Assembly: GCF_944324935.1 (NCBI RefSeq)
Contig: NZ_CALUYG010000020.1
Location: 1-48,916 of the forward strand
DNA length: 48,916 nucleotides
Direction: 5' to 3'
Source: an uncultured Desulfovibrio sp.
GTDB taxonomy: Bacteria > Desulfobacterota > Desulfovibrionia > Desulfovibrionales > Desulfovibrionaceae
The position numbers and the translations under genes are program-made. Positions 16,102-30,887 of the stretch are shown here, piece after piece. A model generated the notes under the pieces. It ran no database searches. It saw nothing but the letters and a program-made list of their open reading frames with translations, and was not told where the DNA came from. How positions within the stretch are numbered: position 1 is the first letter of the stretch; each line of letters starts with the position of its first letter.

Positions 16102-17448
16102 ATGGCAAAAACGCGCGAAGTCTACATCTGTTCCGCCTGCGGCGCACAGACCCTGCAATGGCGCGGGCAATGCCCCGGCTGCCATGAATGGAACACCCTG
16201 CAGGCCGCGGCCCAGCCCCGCACCACGGCCTCGCGTTCTTCCTCCGCCGCCCGCACGCCGGGCAGCCGTCCCCAGCCCCTGCAGGACGTTTCCGACGCGG
16301 GCCACACCCCCTATGCCAGCGGCATGGAGGCGCTGGACCGCGTCCTCGGCAAGGGGCTCGTGCCCGGCGCGGCCCTGCTGGTGGGAGGCGAACCGGGCAT
16401 CGGCAAATCGACCCTCCTGCTCCAGGTGGCCGGGCTCGTGGCCCGGCAGGGCAGGGACGTGCTCTACGCCAGCGGCGAGGAGTCCCTCCCCCAGATCAAG
16501 GCGCGCGGGCAACGACTTGAAGTATTGCATGAACGTTTGCTGGCCCTGGCCACGTCCAGTGTGGAGGAAGTCATTGCCGCTGTGGAAAGCGCCACGCCGA
16601 CCCTGCTGGTGGTGGACTCCGTCCAGACCCTGACCAGCCTCGAGGCCGACGGCCTGCCCGGCAACGTCAGCCAGGTACGGGCCGTGGCCACCGCGCTGCT
16701 GGAATGCTGCCGCCGCACGGGCACGACGCTCATCCTCGTGGGGCACGTCACCAAGGACGGCGTGCTGGCCGGGCCGCGCATGCTGGAACACATGGTGGAT
16801 ACGGTCATTTCCGTAGAGGGCGACCGCCGCCAGCTTTTTCGCCTGCTGCGCGTGTTCAAGAACCGCTTCGGCCCCAATGAGGAGCTCCTGGTCTTCCGCA
16901 TGGGCCAGCGCGGCATGGAAGTGGTGGACGATCCCTCCACCTTTTTCCTCGGCGCGCGCGACCCTGAGCTCTCCGGCACGGCCGTGGTCATGGCCGTTGA
17001 CGGCCAGCGTCCGCTGGCGGTTGAGGTACAGGCCCTGGTGGCGCGTACCTTTCTGAGCATCCCGCGCCGGGCGGCCCTGGGCTTTGACGCCAACCGGCTC
17101 CATCTGCTGCTGGCCGTGCTGGAAAAACGCCTCAAGCTCAACTTCGGCCAGGTGGACATCTACGCCAAGGTGGGCGGCGGCATGAAGTTGCAGGAACCGG
17201 GGCTCGATCTGGCGCTGGTGGCGGCCGTGCTCTCCTCCTACTATGACGTGCCGCTGCCGGAAAAATGCGTCCTCTGGGGAGAAGTCGATCTCAACGGCCA
17301 GATCCGCCCGGTGGCCGCCCAGGAATTGCGGCTCCGGCAGGCGCAGCGGCTCGGCTTTTCTCCCATCATCCACCCGGCGGCGGACACGGGCGGCATATCC
17401 ACCCTGACCCAGCTGCAACAGCGGCTCTTCCACCGCCGCAACCCCTGA
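16102..17448 (+). CDS. radA: DNA repair protein RadA/Sms
   Basis: A 448-residue RecA-like ATPase that drives branch migration during recombinational repair. Three parts are visible: an N-terminal C4 zinc finger (CSACG then CPGC), a RecA-type ATPase core with Walker A GGEPGIGKST near residue 95, the ASGEESLPQIKAR block, the RadA-specific KNRFG motif (KNRFGPNEE), and a C-terminal Lon-protease-like domain (VGGGMKLQEPGLDLALVAAVLSS). Length matches the family. The SD site is weak. It is the first of eight closely spaced plus-strand genes; the CYTH gene starts seven bases after its stop. The context joins recombination repair with protein quality control. Confidence 0.96.
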   Translation: MAKTREVYICSACGAQTLQWRGQCPGCHEWNTLQAAAQPRTTASRSSSAARTPGSRPQPLQDVSDAGHTPYASGMEALDRVLGKGLVPGAALLVGGEPGIGKSTLLLQVAGLVARQGRDVLYASGEESLPQIKARGQRLEVLHERLLALATSSVEEVIAAVESATPTLLVVDSVQTLTSLEADGLPGNVSQVRAVATALLECCRRTGTTLILVGHVTKDGVLAGPRMLEHMVDTVISVEGDRRQLFRLLRVFKNRFGPNEELLVFRMGQRGMEVVDDPSTFFLGARDPELSGTAVVMAVDGQRPLAVEVQALVARTFLSIPRRAALGFDANRLHLLLAVLEKRLKLNFGQVDIYAKVGGGMKLQEPGLDLALVAAVLSSYYDVPLPEKCVLWGEVDLNGQIRPVAAQELRLRQAQRLGFSPIIHPAADTGGISTLTQLQQRLFHRRNP

Positions 17449-17455
17449 GGCAACC

Positions 17456-18082
17456 ATGAGCTATGAAGTGGAGCGAAAATATCTGGATGCCGACTTTTCC
17501 CGCCTGCGTGAGCTGCTGACCGCCCACGCCGCCCGCAGCGAAGGCGTCCATTTTGAACGCAACATCCTCTTTGACAGACAGGACGAACTGTTCGACAGCC
17601 ATCGCCTGCTCCGTCTGCGCAGCCGCCAGTGGGCCGGTCGTGAGGATCATATCCTCACCCTCAAGCTGCCGCCCGTGGCCGCGCGCCATGCCGGCGAGAC
17701 CGGCTTCAAGATCCGGGAGGAGCGCGAATGCCCGGTGGCGGACAGACAGGCCATGCAGGGCATCCTGGAAGGGCTGGGCTATCTTCCCGCCGCCCGCTAC
17801 GAAAAATTCCGGGAAAGCTGGCAGCTGGACGGGGTACAGGTGGACATGGACATTTTGCCCTTTCGTCAGGTGGTGGAACTGGAAGGCGCGGCGGAACGCA
17901 TCCGCGAAGTTGAAGTGTTGCTTGAACTTGACAAGCTGCCGACCAGTGCCGACTCTTACCATGTACTGCATCAACGCTGGCGCGCGGAACAGGGTTTGCC
18001 GCCGGAGCGTTCCTTTGTCTTTTCCCCCTGTCAGGCGGCGCAATGGCGCGCCGTCCTGCATCTGCCGCCAGAGGAGGACTGA
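17456..18082 (+). CDS. CYTH domain protein (CyaB/thiamine-triphosphatase-like)
   Basis: A 208-residue protein with the CYTH superfamily signature: EVERKYLDADF (the ExExK motif) at the N-terminus, then HFERNILFD, RLLRLRSR, LTLKLPP, KIREERECPV, KFRESWQLDG and VDMDILPF. The acidic and basic residues line a tunnel that binds triphosphates with Mg2+. Members include class IV adenylate cyclase, thiamine triphosphatase and inorganic triphosphatase; the class cannot be decided here. The GxVELEG block (VVELEGAAERIREVE) gives the last acidic pair. It sits between radA and clpS, spaced by seven and three bases, so it is almost certainly co-transcribed. Confidence 0.85.
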   Translation: MSYEVERKYLDADFSRLRELLTAHAARSEGVHFERNILFDRQDELFDSHRLLRLRSRQWAGREDHILTLKLPPVAARHAGETGFKIREERECPVADRQAMQGILEGLGYLPAARYEKFRESWQLDGVQVDMDILPFRQVVELEGAAERIREVEVLLELDKLPTSADSYHVLHQRWRAEQGLPPERSFVFSPCQAAQWRAVLHLPPEED

Positions 18083-18085
18083 GCC

Positions 18086-18403
18086 ATGCCGGCCCCGTAC
18101 AGACCCCAGGATGAAAGCGACGGACAAAGCCTGGTGAAAGAACGCGTCAAGGAGCCGCAGCGCTTCGTGGTGCTGCTGCACAATGACGATTACACCAGCA
18201 TGGATTTCGTGATCGATGTCCTTCAGGGGATTTTCAACAAGAACAGGGAAGAAGCCACGCGTATCATGCTGTCCGTACATGAGAAGGGCGTAGGGCGCTG
18301 CGGCGTCTACACCGCGGAGATCGCCGAGGCCAAGGTCCGCCGCGTGACCCAGAAGGCGCGGGCGGCGGGTTTCCCGCTGCGCTGCACTATGGAGCCGGAA
18401 TAA
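18086..18403 (+). CDS. clpS: ClpS, ATP-dependent Clp protease adaptor
   Basis: A 105-residue adaptor that binds N-degron substrates (N-terminal Leu, Phe, Trp, Tyr) and hands them to ClpAP. The flexible N-terminal 25 residues are followed by the ClpS fold: RFVVLLHNDDYTSMDFVIDVL carries the conserved HNDD(Y/F)T motif that forms the binding pocket, VHEKGVG holds the conserved His-Lys-Gly, and GVYTAEIAEAKV follows. The start is the ATG three bases after the CYTH stop. clpA follows three bases downstream, the classic clpS-clpA pair. Confidence 0.96.
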   Translation: MPAPYRPQDESDGQSLVKERVKEPQRFVVLLHNDDYTSMDFVIDVLQGIFNKNREEATRIMLSVHEKGVGRCGVYTAEIAEAKVRRVTQKARAAGFPLRCTMEPE

Positions 18404-18406
18404 GCC

Positions 18407-20780
<2,374 letters not shown>

Positions 20781-20794
<14 letters not shown>

Positions 20795-21547
20795 AACGCC
20801 GGCGCAACAGCCGGTCGATCCCGTAACGGCCTACGCCGAGCAGTTTCCGCCGCTGGAGGCGGCCCGGGAAGACGGCCTGCTGTGCCGGGGAGGGGATCTG
20901 CATCCGGTGCGCCTGCTGGCCGCCTACAGCCGTGGCATCTTCCCGTGGTACAGCGAGGGCATGCCGCTGCTCTGGTGGTCGCCCGCGCCGCGCTGCATCC
21001 TGCCGCTGGACAAGTTCCGCCTGCCCCGGCGCAGCATCCGCACCCTGCGCAAGGCCGGCTTCCGTCTGAGCTGTGACGCCGCCTTTGCCGACGTCATGCT
21101 GCACTGTGCGGAGCCGCGCCGCCGGGAGCGGGGCACATGGATCACCCGCGACATGTTCCGGGCCTATGTGCGCCTGCACGAGATGGGCTATGCCCATTCC
21201 ATCGAGACCTGGCAGGGGGAAACGCTGGTGGGCGGGCTGTACGGCGTGTCACTGGGGCGGGCCTTCTTTGGCGAATCCATGTTCCACCGGGTCTCCGAAG
21301 CGTCGCGCGCGGCTCTGACCGGACTGGTGGATCTGCTGCGCCTGCGGGGGACCCTTCTGCTGGACTGCCAGCAGGACACGCCGCACATCATGGGCATGGG
21401 CGGGGATCTCGTCTCCCGGGCGGCCTTTGAAGAACTTCTTGAACTGGCCGTGCAGCGGGAGGCCGATCCCGCCTGCCCGCTGCGCTGGCAGCCCTGGCGC
21501 GAGCGCTATGCCCATGACGGCCGGCAGTGGCACGAGGTGAACCGCAG

Positions 21548-21551
<4 letters not shown>
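20781..21551 (+). CDS. aat: Leucyl/phenylalanyl-tRNA-protein transferase Aat
   Basis: A 256-residue transferase that attaches Leu or Phe from aminoacyl-tRNA to proteins with N-terminal Arg or Lys, making primary N-degrons for ClpS-ClpA. Family motifs: [66 protein letters not shown] and [15 protein letters not shown]. The start at 20781 lies within the clpA 3' end (14-base overlap), and its stop overlaps the uvrB ATG (ATGA). An in-frame ATG at 20754 would add nine unrelated residues. Position next to clpS and clpA puts the whole N-degron pathway in one transcript. Confidence 0.95.
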
Positions 21552-25664
<4,113 letters not shown>

Positions 25665-25699
25665 GCCCGGCACGTCCGCCAGCAAAGGAGAGATACGAT

Positions 25700-26482
25700 A
25701 TGGCAACGCCGCTCATCATCATGGGAGCCGGCGGGCGCATGGGACGCACCATCGCCGCGCTGGCCGAGGAAGACAGCACCTACAGCCTTGCGGCTCTGGT
25801 GGACCGGGCCGACCATCTGACCCAGCTCCACGGCGGCGACGGCTGCCTGATCACCGCCGATCTGCGCGCGGCGCTCGCTCAGTGCGCCGATGCCGTGATC
25901 ATCGACTTCACCGCCCCGGAAGTCAGCCTGAACACCGCACGGCTGGCCGCCGAAAGCGGGCATGGCGTCGTCATCGGCACGACAGGCCTTGCCGAGGCGC
26001 AGCGGGCCGAACTTGCCGCACTTGCCCAAAAAACGCCGCTGTTCTGGTCGTCCAACATGAGTGTGGGCATCAACGTGCTGCTCAAGATCCTGCCCGAGCT
26101 GACCCGGGCGCTGGGCGACAAGTATGATATCGAAATGGTGGAACTGCACCACAATCGCAAAAAGGACTCGCCCAGCGGTACGGCCCTGACCCTTGGCGAA
26201 TGCCTCGCCGAAGCGCGCGGCTGGAAGTTGCCCGACGTCCGCTGCTCGGCGCGGGACGGCATCATCGGCGCACGCCCCAAGGCACAGATCGGCATCCAGG
26301 CCATCCGGGGCGGAGACGTGGTCGGCGTCCACACGGTCTACTTCATGGGCCCCGGCGAACGTATCGAGGTCACCCATCAGGCCCACTCGCGCGAGACCTT
26401 TGCCCAGGGCGCATTGCGGGCGGCCGCCTGGCTCAAGGGCCGCTCCGCCGGTCGCCTCTACGGGATGCAAGATATTTTCTAG
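25700..26482 (+). CDS. dapB: 4-hydroxy-tetrahydrodipicolinate reductase DapB
   Basis: A 260-residue enzyme of lysine and meso-diaminopimelate synthesis that reduces hydroxy-tetrahydrodipicolinate with NAD(P)H. Motifs: IMGAGGRMGRTIAAL (dinucleotide binding), IIDFTAPEVSLN, VIGTTGLAEAQ, SSNMSVGINVLLK, and the catalytic HHNRKKDSPSGTAL with the His-His and Lys residues; AIRGGDVVGVHTVYF completes the tetrahydrodipicolinate site. AAAGGAGA precedes the ATG. Last gene of the radA run; no terminator hairpin follows directly. Confidence 0.96.
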   Translation: MATPLIIMGAGGRMGRTIAALAEEDSTYSLAALVDRADHLTQLHGGDGCLITADLRAALAQCADAVIIDFTAPEVSLNTARLAAESGHGVVIGTTGLAEAQRAELAALAQKTPLFWSSNMSVGINVLLKILPELTRALGDKYDIEMVELHHNRKKDSPSGTALTLGECLAEARGWKLPDVRCSARDGIIGARPKAQIGIQAIRGGDVVGVHTVYFMGPGERIEVTHQAHSRETFAQGALRAAAWLKGRSAGRLYGMQDIF

Positions 26483-26490
26483 ATTTTTTC

Positions 26491-26519
26491 TTGATATTTT
26501 CATTCCGGTGGGCTAGAGA
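26491..26519 (+). promoter_or_regulatory. Candidate sigma-70-type promoter before the 140-aa hypothetical gene
   Basis: TTGATA (26491-26496), a 17-base spacer and TAGAGA (26514-26519), in a locally AT-richer stretch just after dapB. Pattern match only. Confidence 0.35.
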
Positions 26520-26661
26520 AAAAAGGTACGTGAAAAGCAAGGGGGCTGGCGCAGCGGCATGATCGGAAAAACGTCCGCGCGAAGGGACCGGATGGAAGAT
26601 CCTTCGGTCGACGTTTCACGCGTTATCACGCCCATGCGCCAAGTGATTTACCGGGGGAAAC

Positions 26662-27084
26662 ATGCCGCAGGTCGCCGCACGCATCAATGAGGACCAGGAA
26701 CGCTGGCTCAAAGATTACTTCCGCACCAAGAGCGCGGGAGCGGAGTTCATCCTCCCGTGGGCTGTGGACACGTTTTTCCGGGCCATCACCAATATCAAGA
26801 CCCTGTTCACCGCTGCCGAGCTGAAAGCTATCGTGGAAGCGCACAAGGATATGCGCCTCATGCCGGACAATTCCCGCCTGTCCTACCTGTTGCTGCGCGT
26901 GCATGACGCCTGCGAGATCAATCATGTGCATATGCGGCATGGCGCAAGCAAATCCAGCCTGGAGAGCAAGCTCAAGTCGCTGGATGATACGCAGGCCACA
27001 GCCCTCATGGTCTGGGCCTCCGCCTTCTGGGTCAGCCGCAACTGCTCGGCGGAAAGTCTGGACGAATATATTCGCGCCTACTAG
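26662..27084 (+). CDS. Conserved-looking hypothetical protein, 140 residues
   Basis: I do not recognise this protein. It is mostly helical, soluble and has no signal peptide or membrane segment. The first part (RINEDQERWLKDYFRTKSAG) is followed by a hydrophobic helix, LTAAELKAIVEAHKDM-like charged helices, and a C-terminal WASAFWVSRN stretch. CEINHVHMRHG contains a His/Cys cluster that might bind metal, but there is no clear motif. Codon use matches the neighbours and GGGGGAA precedes the ATG, so it is probably a real gene. It stands alone between a candidate promoter and a strong terminator. Confidence 0.75.
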   Translation: MPQVAARINEDQERWLKDYFRTKSAGAEFILPWAVDTFFRAITNIKTLFTAAELKAIVEAHKDMRLMPDNSRLSYLLLRVHDACEINHVHMRHGASKSSLESKLKSLDDTQATALMVWASAFWVSRNCSAESLDEYIRAY

Positions 27085-27128
27085 AGCGGGGGAGGGCGTT
27101 GCCCGCACCCCGGATGCTCCTGAACCGA

Positions 27129-27161
27129 ACAGCACAGCGTTTGCCGCTGTGCTGTTTTTTT
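27129..27161 (+). terminator. Rho-independent terminator
   Basis: A perfect 11-bp stem ACAGCACAGCG / CGCTGTGCTGT with a TTTGC loop and a seven-T tract. It ends the hypothetical gene. Confidence 0.93.
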
Positions 27162-27258
27162 ATGTACGCCCGCAAACGGCATGCCCTGCCAAGGCTGATG
27201 CGGCGGTCTGCACGCGCGGCGGTGGCTGGACACGGCGGCGAATCCTCGCTGCGCGCAT

Positions 27259-27293
27259 AAAAAAAGGTATCTCCCCAAAAAGGAGGAGATACC
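27259..27293 (-). terminator. Rho-independent terminator of the chemotaxis operon
   Basis: On the minus strand GGTATCTCC (27293-27285) pairs with GGAGATACC (27274-27266), followed by seven T. It lies 29 bases after the cheA stop. Confidence 0.92.
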
Positions 27294-27321
27294 CGATCAT
27301 CCGTTGGCAGAAGGCCCGGCG

Positions 27322-30300
27322 TCAGATGGTGAATTCCTCACAACCGGGAGTCTCGGAAGAAGCGGAGCGCATCCCCTTGGGGGTTTCATTGCCCAGACTG
27401 TTGCTGGCCTTGGAGGTGGACATCACATAGATCTCATGGGGATCAAGAATGAGGATGACCGAACCGTCGCCCATGATGGTCGCCCCGGAAATGCCCTTCA
27501 AATCGCCAAGGTAGGCCCCCAGGGGCTTGATGACGATCTCCTGCCGCTCCAGCAGGCGGTCCACCACCAGGCCCAGCCGGCGATCGTTATCGTGGATGAC
27601 CACGACGGAGAGCACCTCAGGCAGAGGATCCGTACGCGGCAGATCCAGCATTTCCGCCAGTTCCACGATGCCCAGCACCTCGCCACGCAGCGTGACGGCC
27701 TTGCGCCCCTTGACGTCGGTCAGCCGGCTGCATTCGATCTTGGTCGTTTCGGAGACCGCATCCAGCGGGATGGCGTAAGTCTGGCCGGAAACATTGACCA
27801 TCAGGGCATCGATAATGGCCAGCGTCAGCGGCAGGCTCAGGGTAAAGCGCGTGCCCTTGCCCAGCTCGGTATTGGTGCTGACGCTGCCCTTGAGGTTCTT
27901 GATGTTGGTGCGCACCACATCCATGCCCACACCACGGCCGGAGATGTCCGTGATCTTGTCCGCGGAGGAAAAGCCGGGGGCGAAAATGAGCTCAACGGCT
28001 TCGCGGTCGTCCAGCTGGGCGGCTTCTTCCGCCGTGATGATCCCCTTGCGGATGGCCACTTCGCGCATCTTTTCCGGGTCGATGCCCTTGCCGTCGTCCT
28101 CGATTTCGATGGCGACGGAATTGCCCTTGTGGAAGGCGCGCAGCGTCACGCGGCCCTTGGGCGGCTTGCCGGCGGCGATGCGCGCGTCTTCCGGTTCGAT
28201 GCCGTGGTCGACGGAGTTACGGATAAGATGCACCAGCGGGTCGCCGATGGCTTCCACCACGCTCTTGTCCAGTTCCGTTTCCTCGCCTTCCATGACCAGA
28301 TCCACTTCCTTGCCGCTTTTGCGGGACAGGTCGCGCACCAGGCGAGGAAAGCGGGAGAACACGGAGGAGACCGGCACCATGCGCACCTTCATGATGGTAT
28401 CCTGAAGGTCGTCGGAAATGCGCGCCATAGCGTAGGTCGTTTCCGAAAGGCTCTGCGCCACCTGCGAAATATCCACATCCGCTCCGCCGGATTCCAGAGA
28501 ACGGGCGATGAGGGCGTAGCGGTTTCGGTTGATGATGAGCTCGCCGATGAGATTCATAAGGTGGTCGAGCCGCTCATGGTCCACACGGATGGACGAACTC
28601 TTCTGCGTCGTTTCCGCAGCCGGTTTGGCGGCGGGCTTGGCGGCGGATGCACCGGGCTTGGCCGCAGAGGCGGCGGGCTTGGCGGCTGGCGTCGCAGGCT
28701 TGGTCGCGGCGGATGCCGCCGGGGCGGCGGGTTTGGCCGCAGACGCCGCCGGGGCCGCAGCGGCGGGCGCGGGTTTGGCGGCGGCCGGAGCTGCCGGAGC
28801 AGGGGCGGACGCGGGCTTTTCCGGCGCGGATGCCGAGGCCGTCGCCGCTTCAGGAGCGGCAGCGGGAGCCGTTTCTACGGCAGCGGGCGTCGCTTCGCGC
28901 TTCTTTTTCACGTCGGCGGCAGCCATTTCCTCGATGATGGCCGTCTCCTGCGAGATGAGATCCACCATCAGGGAAAAGTCGATGCCCTGCGTGCGGCCCT
29001 GATCGACAATGCCGGCAGTCCGTTCGGCGTACTCCTTGACGTCATTGAAGCCCACGAAGCTGCTGGCGTTCTTGATGGCCGTCAGACAGCGGTACAGGGC
29101 ATCCTCGGAATCCTTGTGCGAGCCGTCCTTGCGCAGCGTGGCAAGGGCGGCGTTGATGATTTCAAACTGTTGCTTGATCGTCGCCTGAAAGGCGTCCAGA
29201 TCGTCGCCTTCCGCCCCTACGGGGATGATGACCGGCGTTACCACCTCCACATTGTCAGCAGGCTTGACCTCAGCGGCGGCGCTTTCAGCATTTCCGCCTT
29301 TCTGGGCGGCGATGAGAGCGGGCGGGAGGGCGACTTCCTCTCCTGCCACGGCCTTTTTCAGTTGCGTCAGGATGGGTGTGGTATCAAAGGGATGGGCCTT
29401 GCCGCTGGCAACATCGATACGACCGACAAGCGCCTCCATCACGTCCACGACCAGCAGCAGCAGGTCGATGAGCTCGTGGGTAGGCGTCATTTTGCCCTGG
29501 CGGACGTTATTGAGCAGCGTCTCCGCCTCATGGGTCAGGGCATTCAGCTCATTGTAGCCGATAATGCCGCTGTTGCCCTTCATGTTATGGAAGAAGCGGA
29601 AGAGGTCATTGACCAGGTCGCCCTGGCCGTCGCCTTCTTCCAGTTGCAGCAGACCGTCATTGAGATTGCCGGTAATCTCAAGTGATTCATCAATAAAATC
29701 TTTGAGGTGGCCTTCGCCAAAGGCATTGAGGGCATATTCCTGGGTGTCCGGCAGGCTGGCGACCCATTCCTTGCTGCTCATGCCCGCCGCTTCCTCCTGC
29801 CCGGCATTTTTCGCTTCCGCGGGAGCGGCGGCGGGGGCAGGCGCTTCGGCGGAGGCTGCCTCGGGCGCAGGCGTTTCAGCGGACGCGGGGGCTGCTTCAG
29901 CGGCAGGGGCTGCCGCCTCGGCCGGCGCTTCCGCCGGAGCAGCATCAGCCGCGGGGGCTGCCGTCTCGCCATTCATAATGGCATCGATCTGGGCGATGAT
30001 GTGGTCGATCTCCACATCCCCTTCGGAATTCGTCGCCTCAAGATTGTCGACCATCTGGCGCAGGGCATCCGTAGAGGAGAGGATCACGTCCATGATCTCG
30101 GGCGTGACCACCATGCTCCCCTTGCGCAACTCGTCCAGGATGTTTTCGGACTTGTGGGCAAGCTGATTGATGCGGTTCAGCCCCAGAAAGCCGGACGCCC
30201 CTTTCAGGGAGTGCATGGGCCGAAAAATATCATTGAGAAGCGCGAGATTGTCCGGGGCCTTTTCAAGCTCCAGCAAATTCGGTTCGATAGTTTCCAGGTG

Positions 30301-30360
30301 CTCCTTGGCTTCGTTGATGAAGTCGGCAAAGAGTTCCGGATCAAAAAAATCTTGACTCAT
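27322..30360 (-). CDS. cheA: Chemotaxis histidine kinase CheA with three Hpt-like domains
   Basis: A 1012-residue kinase, long for CheA (about 650-700). Hpt1 has His50 in FRPMHSLKGASGFLG; after an Ala/Pro linker (135-190), Hpt2 has His258 in RFFHNMKGNSGIIG. A third related helical bundle (about 390-455) has Thr427 where His should be (YRCLTAIKNASSFVG), so it is probably not phosphorylated. A roughly 100-residue Ala/Pro/Lys linker follows (495-600). Then come the P3 dimerisation helices (LDHLMNLIGELIINRN), the P4 ATPase with HLIRNSVDHG and EDDGKGIDPEKM, and the P5 CheW-like domain. It phosphorylates CheY and CheB in response to receptor arrays. Last gene of the operon. Confidence 0.95.
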   Translation of the reverse strand: MSQDFFDPELFADFINEAKEHLETIEPNLLELEKAPDNLALLNDIFRPMHSLKGASGFLGLNRINQLAHKSENILDELRKGSMVVTPEIMDVILSSTDALRQMVDNLEATNSEGDVEIDHIIAQIDAIMNGETAAPAADAAPAEAPAEAAAPAAEAAPASAETPAPEAASAEAPAPAAAPAEAKNAGQEEAAGMSSKEWVASLPDTQEYALNAFGEGHLKDFIDESLEITGNLNDGLLQLEEGDGQGDLVNDLFRFFHNMKGNSGIIGYNELNALTHEAETLLNNVRQGKMTPTHELIDLLLLVVDVMEALVGRIDVASGKAHPFDTTPILTQLKKAVAGEEVALPPALIAAQKGGNAESAAAEVKPADNVEVVTPVIIPVGAEGDDLDAFQATIKQQFEIINAALATLRKDGSHKDSEDALYRCLTAIKNASSFVGFNDVKEYAERTAGIVDQGRTQGIDFSLMVDLISQETAIIEEMAAADVKKKREATPAAVETAPAAAPEAATASASAPEKPASAPAPAAPAAAKPAPAAAAPAASAAKPAAPAASAATKPATPAAKPAASAAKPGASAAKPAAKPAAETTQKSSSIRVDHERLDHLMNLIGELIINRNRYALIARSLESGGADVDISQVAQSLSETTYAMARISDDLQDTIMKVRMVPVSSVFSRFPRLVRDLSRKSGKEVDLVMEGEETELDKSVVEAIGDPLVHLIRNSVDHGIEPEDARIAAGKPPKGRVTLRAFHKGNSVAIEIEDDGKGIDPEKMREVAIRKGIITAEEAAQLDDREAVELIFAPGFSSADKITDISGRGVGMDVVRTNIKNLKGSVSTNTELGKGTRFTLSLPLTLAIIDALMVNVSGQTYAIPLDAVSETTKIECSRLTDVKGRKAVTLRGEVLGIVELAEMLDLPRTDPLPEVLSVVVIHDNDRRLGLVVDRLLERQEIVIKPLGAYLGDLKGISGATIMGDGSVILILDPHEIYVMSTSKASNSLGNETPKGMRSASSETPGCEEFTI

Positions 30361-30418
30361 ACCATACCTACTTGGCTTGAGAGTATGCCATTCAGGCGCA
30401 CTTGCCTAGTATTATCGG

Positions 30419-30787
30419 CTAGCCAAGCAGCATCTTTATGTTACGAACCATTTTTTCTGGCTGGGCGGGCTTCACCATGTAGAGGTTGGCCCCGAGCGCC
30501 ATGCCCGTCTGGATGTCCTTCTCCTGGCCTTCCGTGGAAAGCACGATGATGGGGATGTCCTTGTAGGCATCCTGGGCGCGGATATTCTTGATGAAGGTGA
30601 AGCCGTCCATGCGCGGCATATTGACGTCGGAAACGATGAGATCCACCTGATCCAGGCTGTACAGCTTTTCCATGGCGTCAAGACCGTCTTCGGCGGTGCT
30701 GACCCGGAAGCCCTCGGCCTTGAGCACAAAGGCCACAAGATTGCGAATCGTCTTGGAATCGTCCACCACCAGTATATGCTTGCTCAT
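30419..30787 (-). CDS. cheY: Response regulator CheY
   Basis: A 122-residue single receiver domain. VVDDSKTIRN provides the acidic Mg2+ pocket (Asp9, Asp10), Asp54 in VSDVNMPRMDG is the phosphorylation site, Ser84 (LSTEG) and Lys106 (MVKPAQP) complete the active site. No output domain, so it acts as a diffusible signal, presumably at the flagellar motor or another target. It lies between the cheW-like gene (90-base gap containing a hairpin) and cheA (58-base gap). Confidence 0.95.
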   Translation of the reverse strand: MSKHILVVDDSKTIRNLVAFVLKAEGFRVSTAEDGLDAMEKLYSLDQVDLIVSDVNMPRMDGFTFIKNIRAQDAYKDIPIIVLSTEGQEKDIQTGMALGANLYMVKPAQPEKMVRNIKMLLG

Positions 30788-30852
30788 GTCGTGCCATCCT
30801 CGTCAAAGGCGTTTGATGCAGAGTCTAGAGAGTTTCAGGGGGCTTGGCAAGT

Positions 30853-30887
30853 CTGCCGGATGACTGGAAGCTTCCGGTCAGCGGCAG
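30853..30887. other. Long imperfect palindrome at the end of the cheW-like gene
   Basis: CTGCCG (30853-30858) pairs with CGGCAG (30882-30887), and TGACTGGAAG (30861-30870) with CTTCCGGTCA (30871-30880, one T-G pair). It overlaps the cheW-like stop codon. There is no T tract on either side, so it is more likely an mRNA processing or stability hairpin than a terminator. Function is inferred only. Confidence 0.45.

Noticed and set aside
27304..29685. A 793-codon open frame on the plus strand opposite cheA
   Set aside because: Antisense to cheA; its Gly/Arg-rich runs mirror the Ala/Pro linkers of CheA.
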